Both the position numbers and the translations under genes were made by a program. Of a stretch of 64,000 bases of DNA, positions 35,985-43,999 are shown piece after piece (position 1 is the stretch's first letter; each line of letters opens with the position of its first letter). This stretch comes from Aquabacterium sp. A7-Y. Lineage in GTDB: Bacteria > Pseudomonadota > Gammaproteobacteria > Burkholderiales > Burkholderiaceae_C. Location: assembly GCF_026153205.1 (NCBI RefSeq), contig NZ_JAPFBW010000019.1:1-64000 (forward strand). Direction: 5' to 3'. The notes under the pieces were generated by a model. That model searched no databases, was not told where the DNA came from, and was given only the letters and a program-made list of their open reading frames with translations.

Positions 35985-38227
35985 AGACCGGGTCGCTGGA
36001 GTTCGGGCCGCAGCCGTCGGCCATCGTGCAGCTGACCGGCGAAACCGCCGACCGGCTGCTGCCGCCTTCGGAGGCGCTGTCGCAGGAACACGCCCGGCTG
36101 GAGCGTGCCCGCGCCTTCTCGGAGCCGCTGCTGGCCGGGCAGCGGCTGGACACCGGCGAGGATGCGCTGGCGCACTCCCAGGGTGTGGCCGCGATCCTGC
36201 AGGGCATCGGTGCCTCGCCCTCGATGATGGCGGCGGTCTACCTGGTGTATGTCGGTGAGTACCTGAACAAGCCCGAGGAGGTCATCGCCAAGGCCTTCGG
36301 CCCGTCCTATGCAAGCCTGGTCGGCGCGGCCCGCAAGCTGCTGCAGATCCAGCGCAACGCGCGCGACGCGCTGGTGGACGAGGAGATGCGGGCCGAGCAG
36401 ACCGAACGCGTGCGCAAGATGCTGCTGGCCTTCTCGCGCGACCTCCGGGTGGTGCTGCTGCGGCTGGCCTCGCGGCTGCAGACGCTGCGCTACTACGCGC
36501 AGGAAAAGCGCGCCTGCCCGCTGGTGCTGGCGCGCGAGTCGCTGCAGGTCTTCGCGCCGCTCGCGAACCGGCTGGGCATCTGGCAGATCAAGTGGGAGCT
36601 GGAGGACTTGTCGTTTCGCTTCCTGGAGCCCGAGCAGTACAAGAACATCGCCAGCATGCTCGACGAGAAGCGGGTCGAGCGCGAGCTGGCGGTCGAAACG
36701 CTGCGCCAGGACCTGGGGCGCCTGCTGAAGGCCCAAGGCATCGCGGCTGAGGTGCAGGGCCGGCCCAAGCACATCTACAGCATCTGGAAGAAGATGCGGG
36801 GCAAGCAGCTGGACTTCGAGCATGTCTTCGACATCCGCGCGCTGCGCGTGATCGTGCCGAGCTTGCGCGACTGTTATGCCACGCTGAGCCTGGTGCACGA
36901 GGCCTACAAGCCGCTGCCCGAGGAGTTCGACGACTACATCGCCAAGCCCAAGCCCAACGGCTACCAGTCGCTGCACACGGTGGTGTTCGGGCCGCAGGCT
37001 CGCCCGATCGAGATCCAGATCCGCACCCGCGAGATGCACGAGCACGCGGAGCACGGCCTGGCGGCGCACTGGGCCTACAAGGAAGCCGGCACCAAGGGGT
37101 ATGCAGGCGTGGTGGCGGCGGGTGACTTCGAGGCCCGCGTGGCCGAGGCGCGCAAGAACGTGCTGCGGCAGCTGCTGGCCTGGGAGCGCGACTTCACGGG
37201 CCACGCGCAGAACGCGGCGCGGGAGGTCTTCGACGACCGCATCTACGTCTTCACGCCGCAGGCCGTCATCGTCGAGCTGCCCAAGGACGCGACGCCGGTC
37301 GACTTCGCCTACACCGTGCACACCGACCTGGGCCACCGCTGCCGCGGCGCCAAGGTCGACGGCAGCATGGTGCCGCTGAACACGCCGCTGCAGAGCGGGC
37401 AGACGGTCGAGGTGATCTCGGTCAAGGAGGGCGGTCCGTCGATGGACTGGCTCAACAGCGAGCTGGGCTACCTGAAAAGCTCGCGCGCCAAGGCCAAGGT
37501 GCGGGCCTGGTTCAACGCCCTGGCGCAGCAGCAGACCATCGCCAAGGGGCGCGAACTGGTGGAAAAGCTGCTGCAGCGCGAGGGCCGGACGGCGGTCAAG
37601 CTGGAGGACCTGGCCGCCCAGCTTGGTTTCAAGAGTGCCGACGCCTTGTTCGACGTGATCGGCAAGGACGAGTACTCGCTGCGCAACATCGAGCACGTGC
37701 TGCGGCCCAGCGAGCCGACACCCAGCGCCGACGAGGGCATCACGCTCAAGAAGCCGCGCGCGGACGCCGGCTCACCCAAGGGCGGGGTGCTGGTCGTGGG
37801 GGTGGAGTCGCTGCTGACGCAGCTCGCGCGCTGCTGCAAGCCGGCGCCCCCGGACGCCATCGGCGGTTTCGTGACGCGCGGCAAGGGCGTCGCGATCCAC
37901 CGCAGCGACTGCTCCAACTTCCGCCAGATGGCCGGCCGCACGCCCGAGCGCGTCATCCCGGTGGAGTGGGGTGTGCCGTCCACCGACCAGGGCGCGGTCT
38001 ACCCGGTGGATGTCAACGTGCAGGCGACCGACCGGCAGGGATTGCTGCGCGACATCTCGGAGGTCTTCGCGAAGGAGAAGATGAACGTCGTCGGGGTCAA
38101 CACGCAAACCATCAAGGAGACCGCCTGGATGACCTTCACCGTCGAAGTGTCGGACTCGGCGCGCCTGGCGCAGGTGCTCAACCAGGTCTCACAAGTGAAC
38201 GGCGTGCGTCTTGCACGAAGAAAGTAG
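35981..38227 (+). CDS. relA: GTP pyrophosphokinase, (p)ppGpp synthetase I
   Basis: The 748-residue protein triggers the stringent response. The N-terminal pseudo-hydrolase region lacks the His-Asp metal motif (YLVYVGEYLNKPEEVIAKAF stands where SpoT has HD), so it should be synthetase-only. The synthetase domain has GRPKHIYSIWKKMRGKQLDF and the RelA-type EFDD motif in PLPEEFDDYIAKPKPNGYQS. The TGS domain (IYVFTPQAVIVELPKDATPV), a zinc-finger/helical segment with LARCCKPAPPDAIGGFVTRG and a C-terminal ACT domain follow. It is translationally coupled to the hydrolase. Confidence 0.95.
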   Translation: MKTGSLEFGPQPSAIVQLTGETADRLLPPSEALSQEHARLERARAFSEPLLAGQRLDTGEDALAHSQGVAAILQGIGASPSMMAAVYLVYVGEYLNKPEEVIAKAFGPSYASLVGAARKLLQIQRNARDALVDEEMRAEQTERVRKMLLAFSRDLRVVLLRLASRLQTLRYYAQEKRACPLVLARESLQVFAPLANRLGIWQIKWELEDLSFRFLEPEQYKNIASMLDEKRVERELAVETLRQDLGRLLKAQGIAAEVQGRPKHIYSIWKKMRGKQLDFEHVFDIRALRVIVPSLRDCYATLSLVHEAYKPLPEEFDDYIAKPKPNGYQSLHTVVFGPQARPIEIQIRTREMHEHAEHGLAAHWAYKEAGTKGYAGVVAAGDFEARVAEARKNVLRQLLAWERDFTGHAQNAAREVFDDRIYVFTPQAVIVELPKDATPVDFAYTVHTDLGHRCRGAKVDGSMVPLNTPLQSGQTVEVISVKEGGPSMDWLNSELGYLKSSRAKAKVRAWFNALAQQQTIAKGRELVEKLLQREGRTAVKLEDLAAQLGFKSADALFDVIGKDEYSLRNIEHVLRPSEPTPSADEGITLKKPRADAGSPKGGVLVVGVESLLTQLARCCKPAPPDAIGGFVTRGKGVAIHRSDCSNFRQMAGRTPERVIPVEWGVPSTDQGAVYPVDVNVQATDRQGLLRDISEVFAKEKMNVVGVNTQTIKETAWMTFTVEVSDSARLAQVLNQVSQVNGVRLARRK

Positions 38228-38265
38228 CGCACAATTAAAAAACCGTGCTATAGTCTCGCTTCTTC

Positions 38266-38342
38266 AGGCGCGTAGCTCAGTTGGTTAGAGCACCACCTTG
38301 ACATGGTGGGGGTCGTTGGTTCGAATCCAATCGCGCCTACCA
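38266..38342 (+). tRNA. tRNA-Val (anticodon GAC)
   Basis: The 77-base cloverleaf has acceptor stem AGGCGCG/CGCGCCT with encoded CCA. The D-arm is GCTC-AGTTGGTTAGA-GAGC-like, the anticodon stem CCACC/GGTGG encloses TTGACAT, and the T-arm contains GGTTCGAATCC. The anticodon GAC reads GUC and GUU valine codons. A TATAGT (38249-38254) upstream is a likely -10 box. It lies at the boundary between backbone and accessory DNA. Confidence 0.96.
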
Positions 38343-38358
38343 GATTCGGTAGAGCACT

Positions 38359-38396
38359 CAAGGGCTTGGCGGCGACGCCAGGCCCTTGGTCTTTTG
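38359..38396 (+). terminator. Intrinsic terminator after tRNA-Val
   Basis: CAAGGGC-TTGGCG-loop-CGCCAG-GCCCTTG forms a stem of 13 pairs (one wobble) at 38359-38388, followed by GTCTTTTGG. It sits 17 bases after the tRNA and probably ends the tRNA transcript. Confidence 0.8.
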
Positions 38397-38743
38397 GGCC
38401 GTGCAAAAAAAGCGAAACGGCGCCGTCACGTGGCGGCCTGCGTAGGCTCGCCTCCAGCGGCACACCGATTTCTGAAGGCGGCTACGCCGCGTTCTGCCAC
38501 AGTACTGAAGCACCCCGCCCTCGACGAACAGGGGCGGGTGCTCGCGTCGTCTGAGCCGGATACGCGTCCGCATCCGCCAGGCCGGGCGCACGCTGTTTGT
38601 GCAGGCCGCGCGCAGCGACCGCTTTGTCGAACTCGGCCGGAACAAGTTGCCGCGAGCGCGGTGTCCATCTCCCGCAGAAAGCGCGATCGCGCAGCAGTTA
38701 TGCTCAACGTCTGACTGAACAATAAAAACGCGGGGAGGACCCC
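38397..38743. other. Intergenic region without a recognised gene
   Basis: No supported gene is seen in these 350 bases between the tRNA terminator and the DUF4153 gene. The only functional element I can point to is a GGGGAGGA at 38732-38739, the ribosome site of the next gene. No copy of the tRNA 3' end was noticed here. Confidence 0.5.
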
Positions 38744-40525
38744 TTGATTCTTCACGATGAGGCCAAGCCAGCCTCCGGAACCCATGCCTTCGCGCTTCAT
38801 GCGGAGCTCATGCCGGGCAGATACAGGACGGCCCTGCGTCACCTCGGTGTAGGCGTGCTGGCCGGCGCCTCGTTGTGGGCCTTGCAGAGATGGCGGGCAA
38901 GCTCGGGGCCTTTGCACGGTGCACTGGTCTATCTGGTCCTCGCGACCTCGCTGAGCTGGGTGCTCTCGCAGGGTGCTTTCACCACGGAAAGGCGGCGGGT
39001 CGGGTTTGCCGTCATGCTCGGAAGCGTGTTCGCACTGCTCGGCGCGCACGCGGGAGCGTCCTGGATGGTGTCCTACCGGGCGTCCTTCCTGTTCGGTCAT
39101 GTGCTGGCCGCCGCGGTCGTCGGCTTTGTCGTCGTTGCGCTGGCAGCGGGGGTACAGGCTGCCCCGCTTCGGTTCGACTATCGCCAACTGTTCGAACAGA
39201 CCTGGCGCAACGCGCTGCTGGTGCCGATCAGCACGGCGCTTACGGCGGTGCTGTGGGTGCTGCTGTGGGCGGCAGCCTGGCTGATGGACAGCATCGGCTT
39301 GCCGGCCATGAGTCGGCTGCTTGCGCAACCGGCGTTCGGTATCATTGTGACGGCCGGCGCGTTCGGCTTGGCGAGCGGCCTCGTGCTCGAGCATGTCGAC
39401 ACGCTGCTGGCACTGCGCCGCGCTGGCCTGTCGCTGATCACGTGGTTCCTGCCGCTGGCGCTCACGTTCGCCGTTGCCTGGCTGGGGGCGCTTGCCTTTA
39501 CCGGCGTTGAACCGCTGTTCGCCACGCGACACGCGGCTTTCTATCTGTTCTGGTTCGTGGCTCTGACCACCGCCTTCGCTAACGCCGCCTTCCAGGACGG
39601 CCGCGAGCCTCGCCCCTTCCCGGGTTGGATGGCGCAGTCCTTGCCTCTTGCCTGGTTGGCCATGCCAGCGCTCGCGCTGCTCGGCGACTGGGCCCTCGGG
39701 CAGCGTGTCGCCCAGCACGGCTGGACCGAGGACCGGCTCTGGGGCGCCGTCGTGGGGCTGTTGGTCACGCTGTATGCCTCCGGCTATGCCGCTTCCGTGC
39801 TGAGGCGGCGGCGGGGATGGATGGCGTCCCTACCAGCGACCAACATCGTCGCGGCCCTCGCTATGGTGGTGGCGGTCACGCTGCTCATCAGTCCCTTGGC
39901 GGATGTACGAGGCATTGCCGTGCGGCACCAGGTAGCGCGGCTGCAGTCGGGTCAAGTTGAGCCGGCCGCCTTCGATTGGGATCACTTGCGGCGTGACCGT
40001 GCGTATGGCCGGGCGGCGCTCCAGGCCTTGTCGAGCGCCCCCGGCACGGACCTTCGAAGCCGCGAGGTGGCTCGCCTTGCCGCCGACGCGCTGAAGCGCG
40101 ACGATGCTGAGGGCAGCAGCGCCCAGGACAGCCACGAAGCTCGCGCAGCCTTGCTCCGCCAGGTGAGGGTGCTTCCCTCAGGGCAGGTGCCCGATCCCGA
40201 CCTGCTGGAGCGGCTGATTCGGCCAGAGGCCCACTGGGACGAGCGCTCCTGTGTGCGGCAACCTGCCGCTTGCCACCTCTGGCTGGTCGACATGGACGGC
40301 AACGCGCTGGGCGACGCGGTTCTGCTGGTGGAGCACGGCAACGACGTGCAAGCCACGCTGTACGCCAAGGAGCCGTTCGGGTGGCGGGAGCAGGGGCGAC
40401 TGAAAGGCGGTCCTGCGACCCTGTCCGGCTGGCGCAGCGCGATCGAATCGGGGAAGCTGGCACGCACCCCGCCTCGTTGGCCGGACCTGAGTCTCGATGA
40501 CCGGCGAATTGAATTCGATCGCTGA
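38744..40525 (+). CDS. DUF4153-family membrane protein
   Basis: The 593-residue protein starts at TTG 38744, with GGGGAGGA about six bases upstream. It has about a dozen hydrophobic segments in the first 390 residues (for example GVGVLAGASLWALQRW and ALLVPISTALTAVLWVLLWA) and a soluble C-terminal domain of about 190 residues. The arrangement fits DUF4153, an uncharacterised integral-membrane family. An ATG at 38809 is an alternative start that keeps all membrane helices. Confidence 0.75.
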   Translation: MILHDEAKPASGTHAFALHAELMPGRYRTALRHLGVGVLAGASLWALQRWRASSGPLHGALVYLVLATSLSWVLSQGAFTTERRRVGFAVMLGSVFALLGAHAGASWMVSYRASFLFGHVLAAAVVGFVVVALAAGVQAAPLRFDYRQLFEQTWRNALLVPISTALTAVLWVLLWAAAWLMDSIGLPAMSRLLAQPAFGIIVTAGAFGLASGLVLEHVDTLLALRRAGLSLITWFLPLALTFAVAWLGALAFTGVEPLFATRHAAFYLFWFVALTTAFANAAFQDGREPRPFPGWMAQSLPLAWLAMPALALLGDWALGQRVAQHGWTEDRLWGAVVGLLVTLYASGYAASVLRRRRGWMASLPATNIVAALAMVVAVTLLISPLADVRGIAVRHQVARLQSGQVEPAAFDWDHLRRDRAYGRAALQALSSAPGTDLRSREVARLAADALKRDDAEGSSAQDSHEARAALLRQVRVLPSGQVPDPDLLERLIRPEAHWDERSCVRQPAACHLWLVDMDGNALGDAVLLVEHGNDVQATLYAKEPFGWREQGRLKGGPATLSGWRSAIESGKLARTPPRWPDLSLDDRRIEFDR

Positions 40526-40750
40526 ACGACCTCGCCTCGCGGGGTTTCGAGCTCGTCGATAGGCGGCCGCTCTTTCATCGCCCTTCCAGCGACGACGCGC
40601 TAAGTGACCCGCCATACCGCAGAGGCGGCCCGCGCCATCCAAGCGTCGTTTCACACCGCAGCCGCGCGCTTCGTCGCAGCGCCGTTGCCGCAGGCGCTGT
40701 GCGGCGAGAGCATCACGGTATCGAGACAGCGAAGCTTCAACGAGCCGAAC

Positions 40751-41278
40751 ATGACGATGATGATGCAGATCCTCTTGCAGACCCCGCGCTGGGTCTTCGT
40801 GCTGTTTCTCGCGCTGCTTGGGCTGGGCGTGATGCAGCTTGCGCCACGACTGGCCTCATTGCGCCGCGTGAGCCTGGTGCCGATCGCGATGACCGGGCTG
40901 TCGCTGTACGGCGTGATCAGCGCCTTCCCAGACCAGCCGCTGTCGCTGCTGGCCTGGGCTGCTTGCGCCGGTTTGGCAGCACTGGCCATGTTGTCACGAC
41001 CGCTGCCCGCCGGCACCCGTTACGACGCCGCGGTTCGCCATTTCCAGTTGCCGGGCAGCTCGGTACCGCTGGCGCTGATGATGGGCGTGTTCTTCACCAA
41101 GTACGTCGCCGGTGTCGCACTGGCGCAGGCGCCGGAGCTGGCCGCCCAGGCCGGCTTCGCGTTCGCATTCAGCGCCTGCTACGGCTTGTTCAGCGGTCTG
41201 TTCATCGGCCGTGCCGCGCGGCTGTGGCGGCTCGCCGCGGTCGCCGGAGCGGTTGCTCCGCATGCTGTCTCCGTGTGA
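40751..41278 (+). CDS. DUF6622-like membrane protein
   Basis: The 175-residue protein starts at ATG 40751 (MTMMMQILLQTPRWVFVLFL) and has five to six membrane helices, including VSLVPIAMTGLSLYGVISAF and VPLALMMGVFFTKYVAGVAL. It resembles the uncharacterised DUF6622 family. The longer frame from 40604 adds a low-complexity N-terminus and is rejected. The C-terminus overlaps the tail of a decayed gene on the other strand. Confidence 0.75.
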   Translation: MTMMMQILLQTPRWVFVLFLALLGLGVMQLAPRLASLRRVSLVPIAMTGLSLYGVISAFPDQPLSLLAWAACAGLAALAMLSRPLPAGTRYDAAVRHFQLPGSSVPLALMMGVFFTKYVAGVALAQAPELAAQAGFAFAFSACYGLFSGLFIGRAARLWRLAAVAGAVAPHAVSV

Positions 41279-41926
41279 TGCTTCGCCCGCCTGTCGACTT
41301 CCTTCGCGCTCGGCTCGGCCTGGGTAAACGATCCGAGCGGGACGTCACCAGCAGGCACATAGGTACTCATCACGACGCCGGTGACCGAGGTTTGCGAAGC
41401 GACGAGCCGCAGCGCGCCGGCCTTTGTGCCGGCCTCGAACAGCCGCTTGCCGCGCCCGAGCACGACGGGGAAGGCCACACCTTGTACTCGTCGATCAGCG
41501 ATGCGGCCTGCAGCGTCTGGATCAGGGTGCCGCTGCCGATGATCTGCAGCTCGCGCCTGCCTCTGACTTGAGCGCCGTGACGGCCGCGATAACCTCGCCC
41601 CGCAGCAAGGTCGAGTTGTTCCAATGCAGCTTCTCCAGCGTGCGGGAGGCCACATGCTTCCTGGCCGCGTCGCGCGTCTGCGCGATCGGGTTGTCGGCCG
41701 GCTGGTACGGCCAGTGCGCCTCGAAGATCTCATAGGTCCTGCGACCGAGCACGAGCTCGCGGTCCTTGCCATCGAAGCCGCTCATGGATCGGCCCATGAC
41801 CTCGTCCCAGTAGCTGAACGTCCAGCCGCCGAAGGCGAACCCGCCGCTGCGATCTTCCTCGGGGCCACCCGGTGCCTGCATGACGCCGTCGAGCGAGACA
41901 AAGGTGGATGCGATGAGTTTTCTCAT
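41179..41926 (-). pseudogene. RibD-C-domain (dihydrofolate-reductase-like) protein, broken by two frameshifts
   Basis: The gene begins at ATG 41926 with MRKLIASTFVSLDGVMQAPG and reads well to VIAAVTALKSE. The homologous continuation GRRELQIIGSGTLIQTLQAA and LIDEYKVW is in a second frame (from about 41565). VAFPVVLGRGKRLFEAGTKA to VPAGDVPLGSFTQAEPSAKE is in a third frame (from about 41480). In intact relatives these pieces are continuous (for example LW-x-FPVVLGxGKRLF). Each junction needs a one-base change. Two indels make decay likelier than one error. The true stop probably lies near 41280; the open frame runs on to 41179. Confidence 0.8.
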
Positions 41927-42221
41927 GGAGCGACTCCGTGGGTTGGGAGGTGAGGCATGGATGATGGCTGTCTCATCTCCACGACGAGCGAGGTGAGCCG
42001 ATTTCGACACGATCCTGCCGAGTGAACGGGCGACGCCGTGGAGGGTTTGTCTCGTGAGCGAGGCGCCGCTGCGGCGGCGGCAGACGTTGGACGCGGGTCG
42101 GCCCTGGATCTTCGGCGCCAACGCTCGTAAAAGAGGCGAAGTTGCGGGTAAAAGCAAGTCGGTGATCCCATGCTGGCATGCGAGCTACAGTCGAGGTCGG
42201 CAATGCGGGACGCGACGACCA

Positions 42222-42764
42222 ATGACCGACCAAGAATCACTTCTTGCTGCTATCCACGAGAGCGTGGAGCTTGTGCCGTATGACCCTGCGTGGCCGCCAG
42301 CGTTCGAGGAAGAGCGTTGGCGGCTCCTGTCGCTATTTCCGAGCGCCTTTGTGGCGATCGAACACATCGGTAGCACGGCGATCCCGGGGATGAGAGCCAA
42401 ACCGATCGTGGACATTCTCGCGGGTGTTGAATCGCTGACGGGGGTGGATGCGTTGGCGGCCCGATTGTGCGAGGTGGGCTACGCAACCTCGGCGGAATTC
42501 AATGCTTCGCTCTCTGACCGGAAGTGGTTCATGCGATGGGCCCATGGGCGCCGAACGCATCATCTCCATGTCGTGGTTCACGACGGAGGGATCTGGCGTC
42601 AGCGTTTGGCATTCCGCGATCGGCTGCGCGTGGATCCCCAGGCTGCCGCCCGATACGAGCGCCTCAAAGCAAGGCTCGCCGCTGAGCACCGGGATGACCG
42701 AGAGGCATACACGGACGCCAAGGCTGATTTTGTGCAATCGATCGTTGCTGGAGTTCTGTGGTGA
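42222..42764 (+). CDS. GrpB-family (UPF0157) nucleotidyltransferase-fold protein
   Basis: The 180-residue protein has the family hallmarks VELVPYDPAWPPAFEEERWR, AIEHIGSTAIPGMRAKPIVD (nucleotidyltransferase-like GS and Asp pair) and HHLHVVVHDGGIWRQRLAFR. GrpB/UPF0157 proteins lack a proven function; a related domain is fused to CoaE in some bacteria. ATG 42222 gives the usual length. It stands alone between a decayed gene and cysE. Confidence 0.88.
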   Translation: MTDQESLLAAIHESVELVPYDPAWPPAFEEERWRLLSLFPSAFVAIEHIGSTAIPGMRAKPIVDILAGVESLTGVDALAARLCEVGYATSAEFNASLSDRKWFMRWAHGRRTHHLHVVVHDGGIWRQRLAFRDRLRVDPQAAARYERLKARLAAEHRDDREAYTDAKADFVQSIVAGVLW

Positions 42765-42897
42765 TCGCACCGACCGAGCTCAGAACCTGCCGACTCGGAT
42801 TCCGTTGCACCCGAACCCGATCTTCACCCGGAACCACATCAGCTTCATCAATGACGATGTCGCGTAAGCGGCGCGGCATTCCAGCTTGGCAGCGAAC

Positions 42898-43749
42898 CTA
42901 CCCTGGAGGTGCAATAGGCAGGGTGCTGCCCTGCACTTCATCGCCTGTACTTTGCAATCCGTCGACCTCGATCTGTTGATCCATGACCAGTGCCGGACTC
43001 GCGACACGCGGGGAACCCGCCGGCCGGGCCGGAACACCCACCACTGTCGTGTGAGGTGGCACGTCGCACAGAACAACACTTCCTGCGCCTATCTTCGACC
43101 CGTCCCCAATGCGGATGTTGCCGAGCACCTTGGCCCCAGCACAGATCAGGACGCCCTTGCCGACCTTCGGATGCCTATCACCCTGCTGCTTTCCCGTTCC
43201 GCCCAGCGTGACCTCTTGCAGCAGGGAGACGTCATTCTCCACCACTGCTGTCTCGCCCACGACCACGCCTGTCGCATGATCGATGAAGACGCCATGGCCA
43301 ATACGGGCAGCCGGGTGGATATCGACTGCGAAGGTTTCCGAGATGCGGCCCTGGAGGCAGAAACTGAGGGCATGCCGCTCCCGTGTCCACAAGCAGTGGG
43401 ACAAGCGATAGGCCTGCAGGGCCTGGAAACCCTTGTGATTGAGGAACACGTTTGCAATGCCGCGCGCTGCAGGATCGCGCTCGGACGCCGCGCCGAGGTC
43501 GCGCAGTACGGCACTGAGGAGTTCCGGCGACTCGGAGAAGGCCTGCAGGAAGATCTCGCGCAGGCGAGCAGGATCGATTTCAGCGGTAGCAAGCTTGGCC
43601 GCCAGGATCGCGCACAGCGCCCCTTCAAGTGAGGTCTGTCCAAGCACAAACACATCCATGTACCGTGCGAGCACAGGCTCGTTGTTGGCGATGTGCTGCG
43701 TCTGATCACGCAGCTCAGCCCAAGTGGCGGCAAGGACGGGAGAGTGCAT
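42898..43749 (-). CDS. cysE: Serine O-acetyltransferase
   Basis: The 283-residue enzyme makes O-acetylserine for cysteine synthesis. The N-terminal SAT helical domain (ATWAELRDQTQHIANNEPVL to RDLGAASERDPAARG) is followed by a left-handed beta-helix of hexapeptide repeats: ARIGHGVFIDHATGVVVGET, EVTLGGTGKQQGDRHPKVGK and VLGNIRIGDGSKIGAGSVVL. The catalytic His in IDHATG and the acetyl-CoA site are present. It carries a longer C-terminal tail than usual. No cys genes are adjacent. Confidence 0.9.
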   Translation of the reverse strand: MHSPVLAATWAELRDQTQHIANNEPVLARYMDVFVLGQTSLEGALCAILAAKLATAEIDPARLREIFLQAFSESPELLSAVLRDLGAASERDPAARGIANVFLNHKGFQALQAYRLSHCLWTRERHALSFCLQGRISETFAVDIHPAARIGHGVFIDHATGVVVGETAVVENDVSLLQEVTLGGTGKQQGDRHPKVGKGVLICAGAKVLGNIRIGDGSKIGAGSVVLCDVPPHTTVVGVPARPAGSPRVASPALVMDQQIEVDGLQSTGDEVQGSTLPIAPPG

Positions 43750-43999
43750 AGCAGTGGCTCCGACGAGCGCGTCCGAGGTTTTTCAAAATGGACATTCGCC
43801 TATCCGGCTTGCAGCTGCTTTTCAGCGCGTTCAACCCGGTCGGCTTCCCAACCGGAAGTATCACTCCACCACGAGGCTGTCAAACGGAGGTGGCTCAAGT
43901 CTTGCATCCCGGTTCACAAAGCGCATGCCCAGTTCTTCCGGGCCGAGATTGGCTTCAAGCCCAGCTGTACCGTGGAGCCGGTCGATCTGGAAGCGGTGC

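Noticed and set aside
35981..36600. An active (p)ppGpp hydrolase domain in RelA
   Set aside because: The His-Asp pair needed for metal binding is missing, so the region is the usual RelA pseudo-hydrolase.
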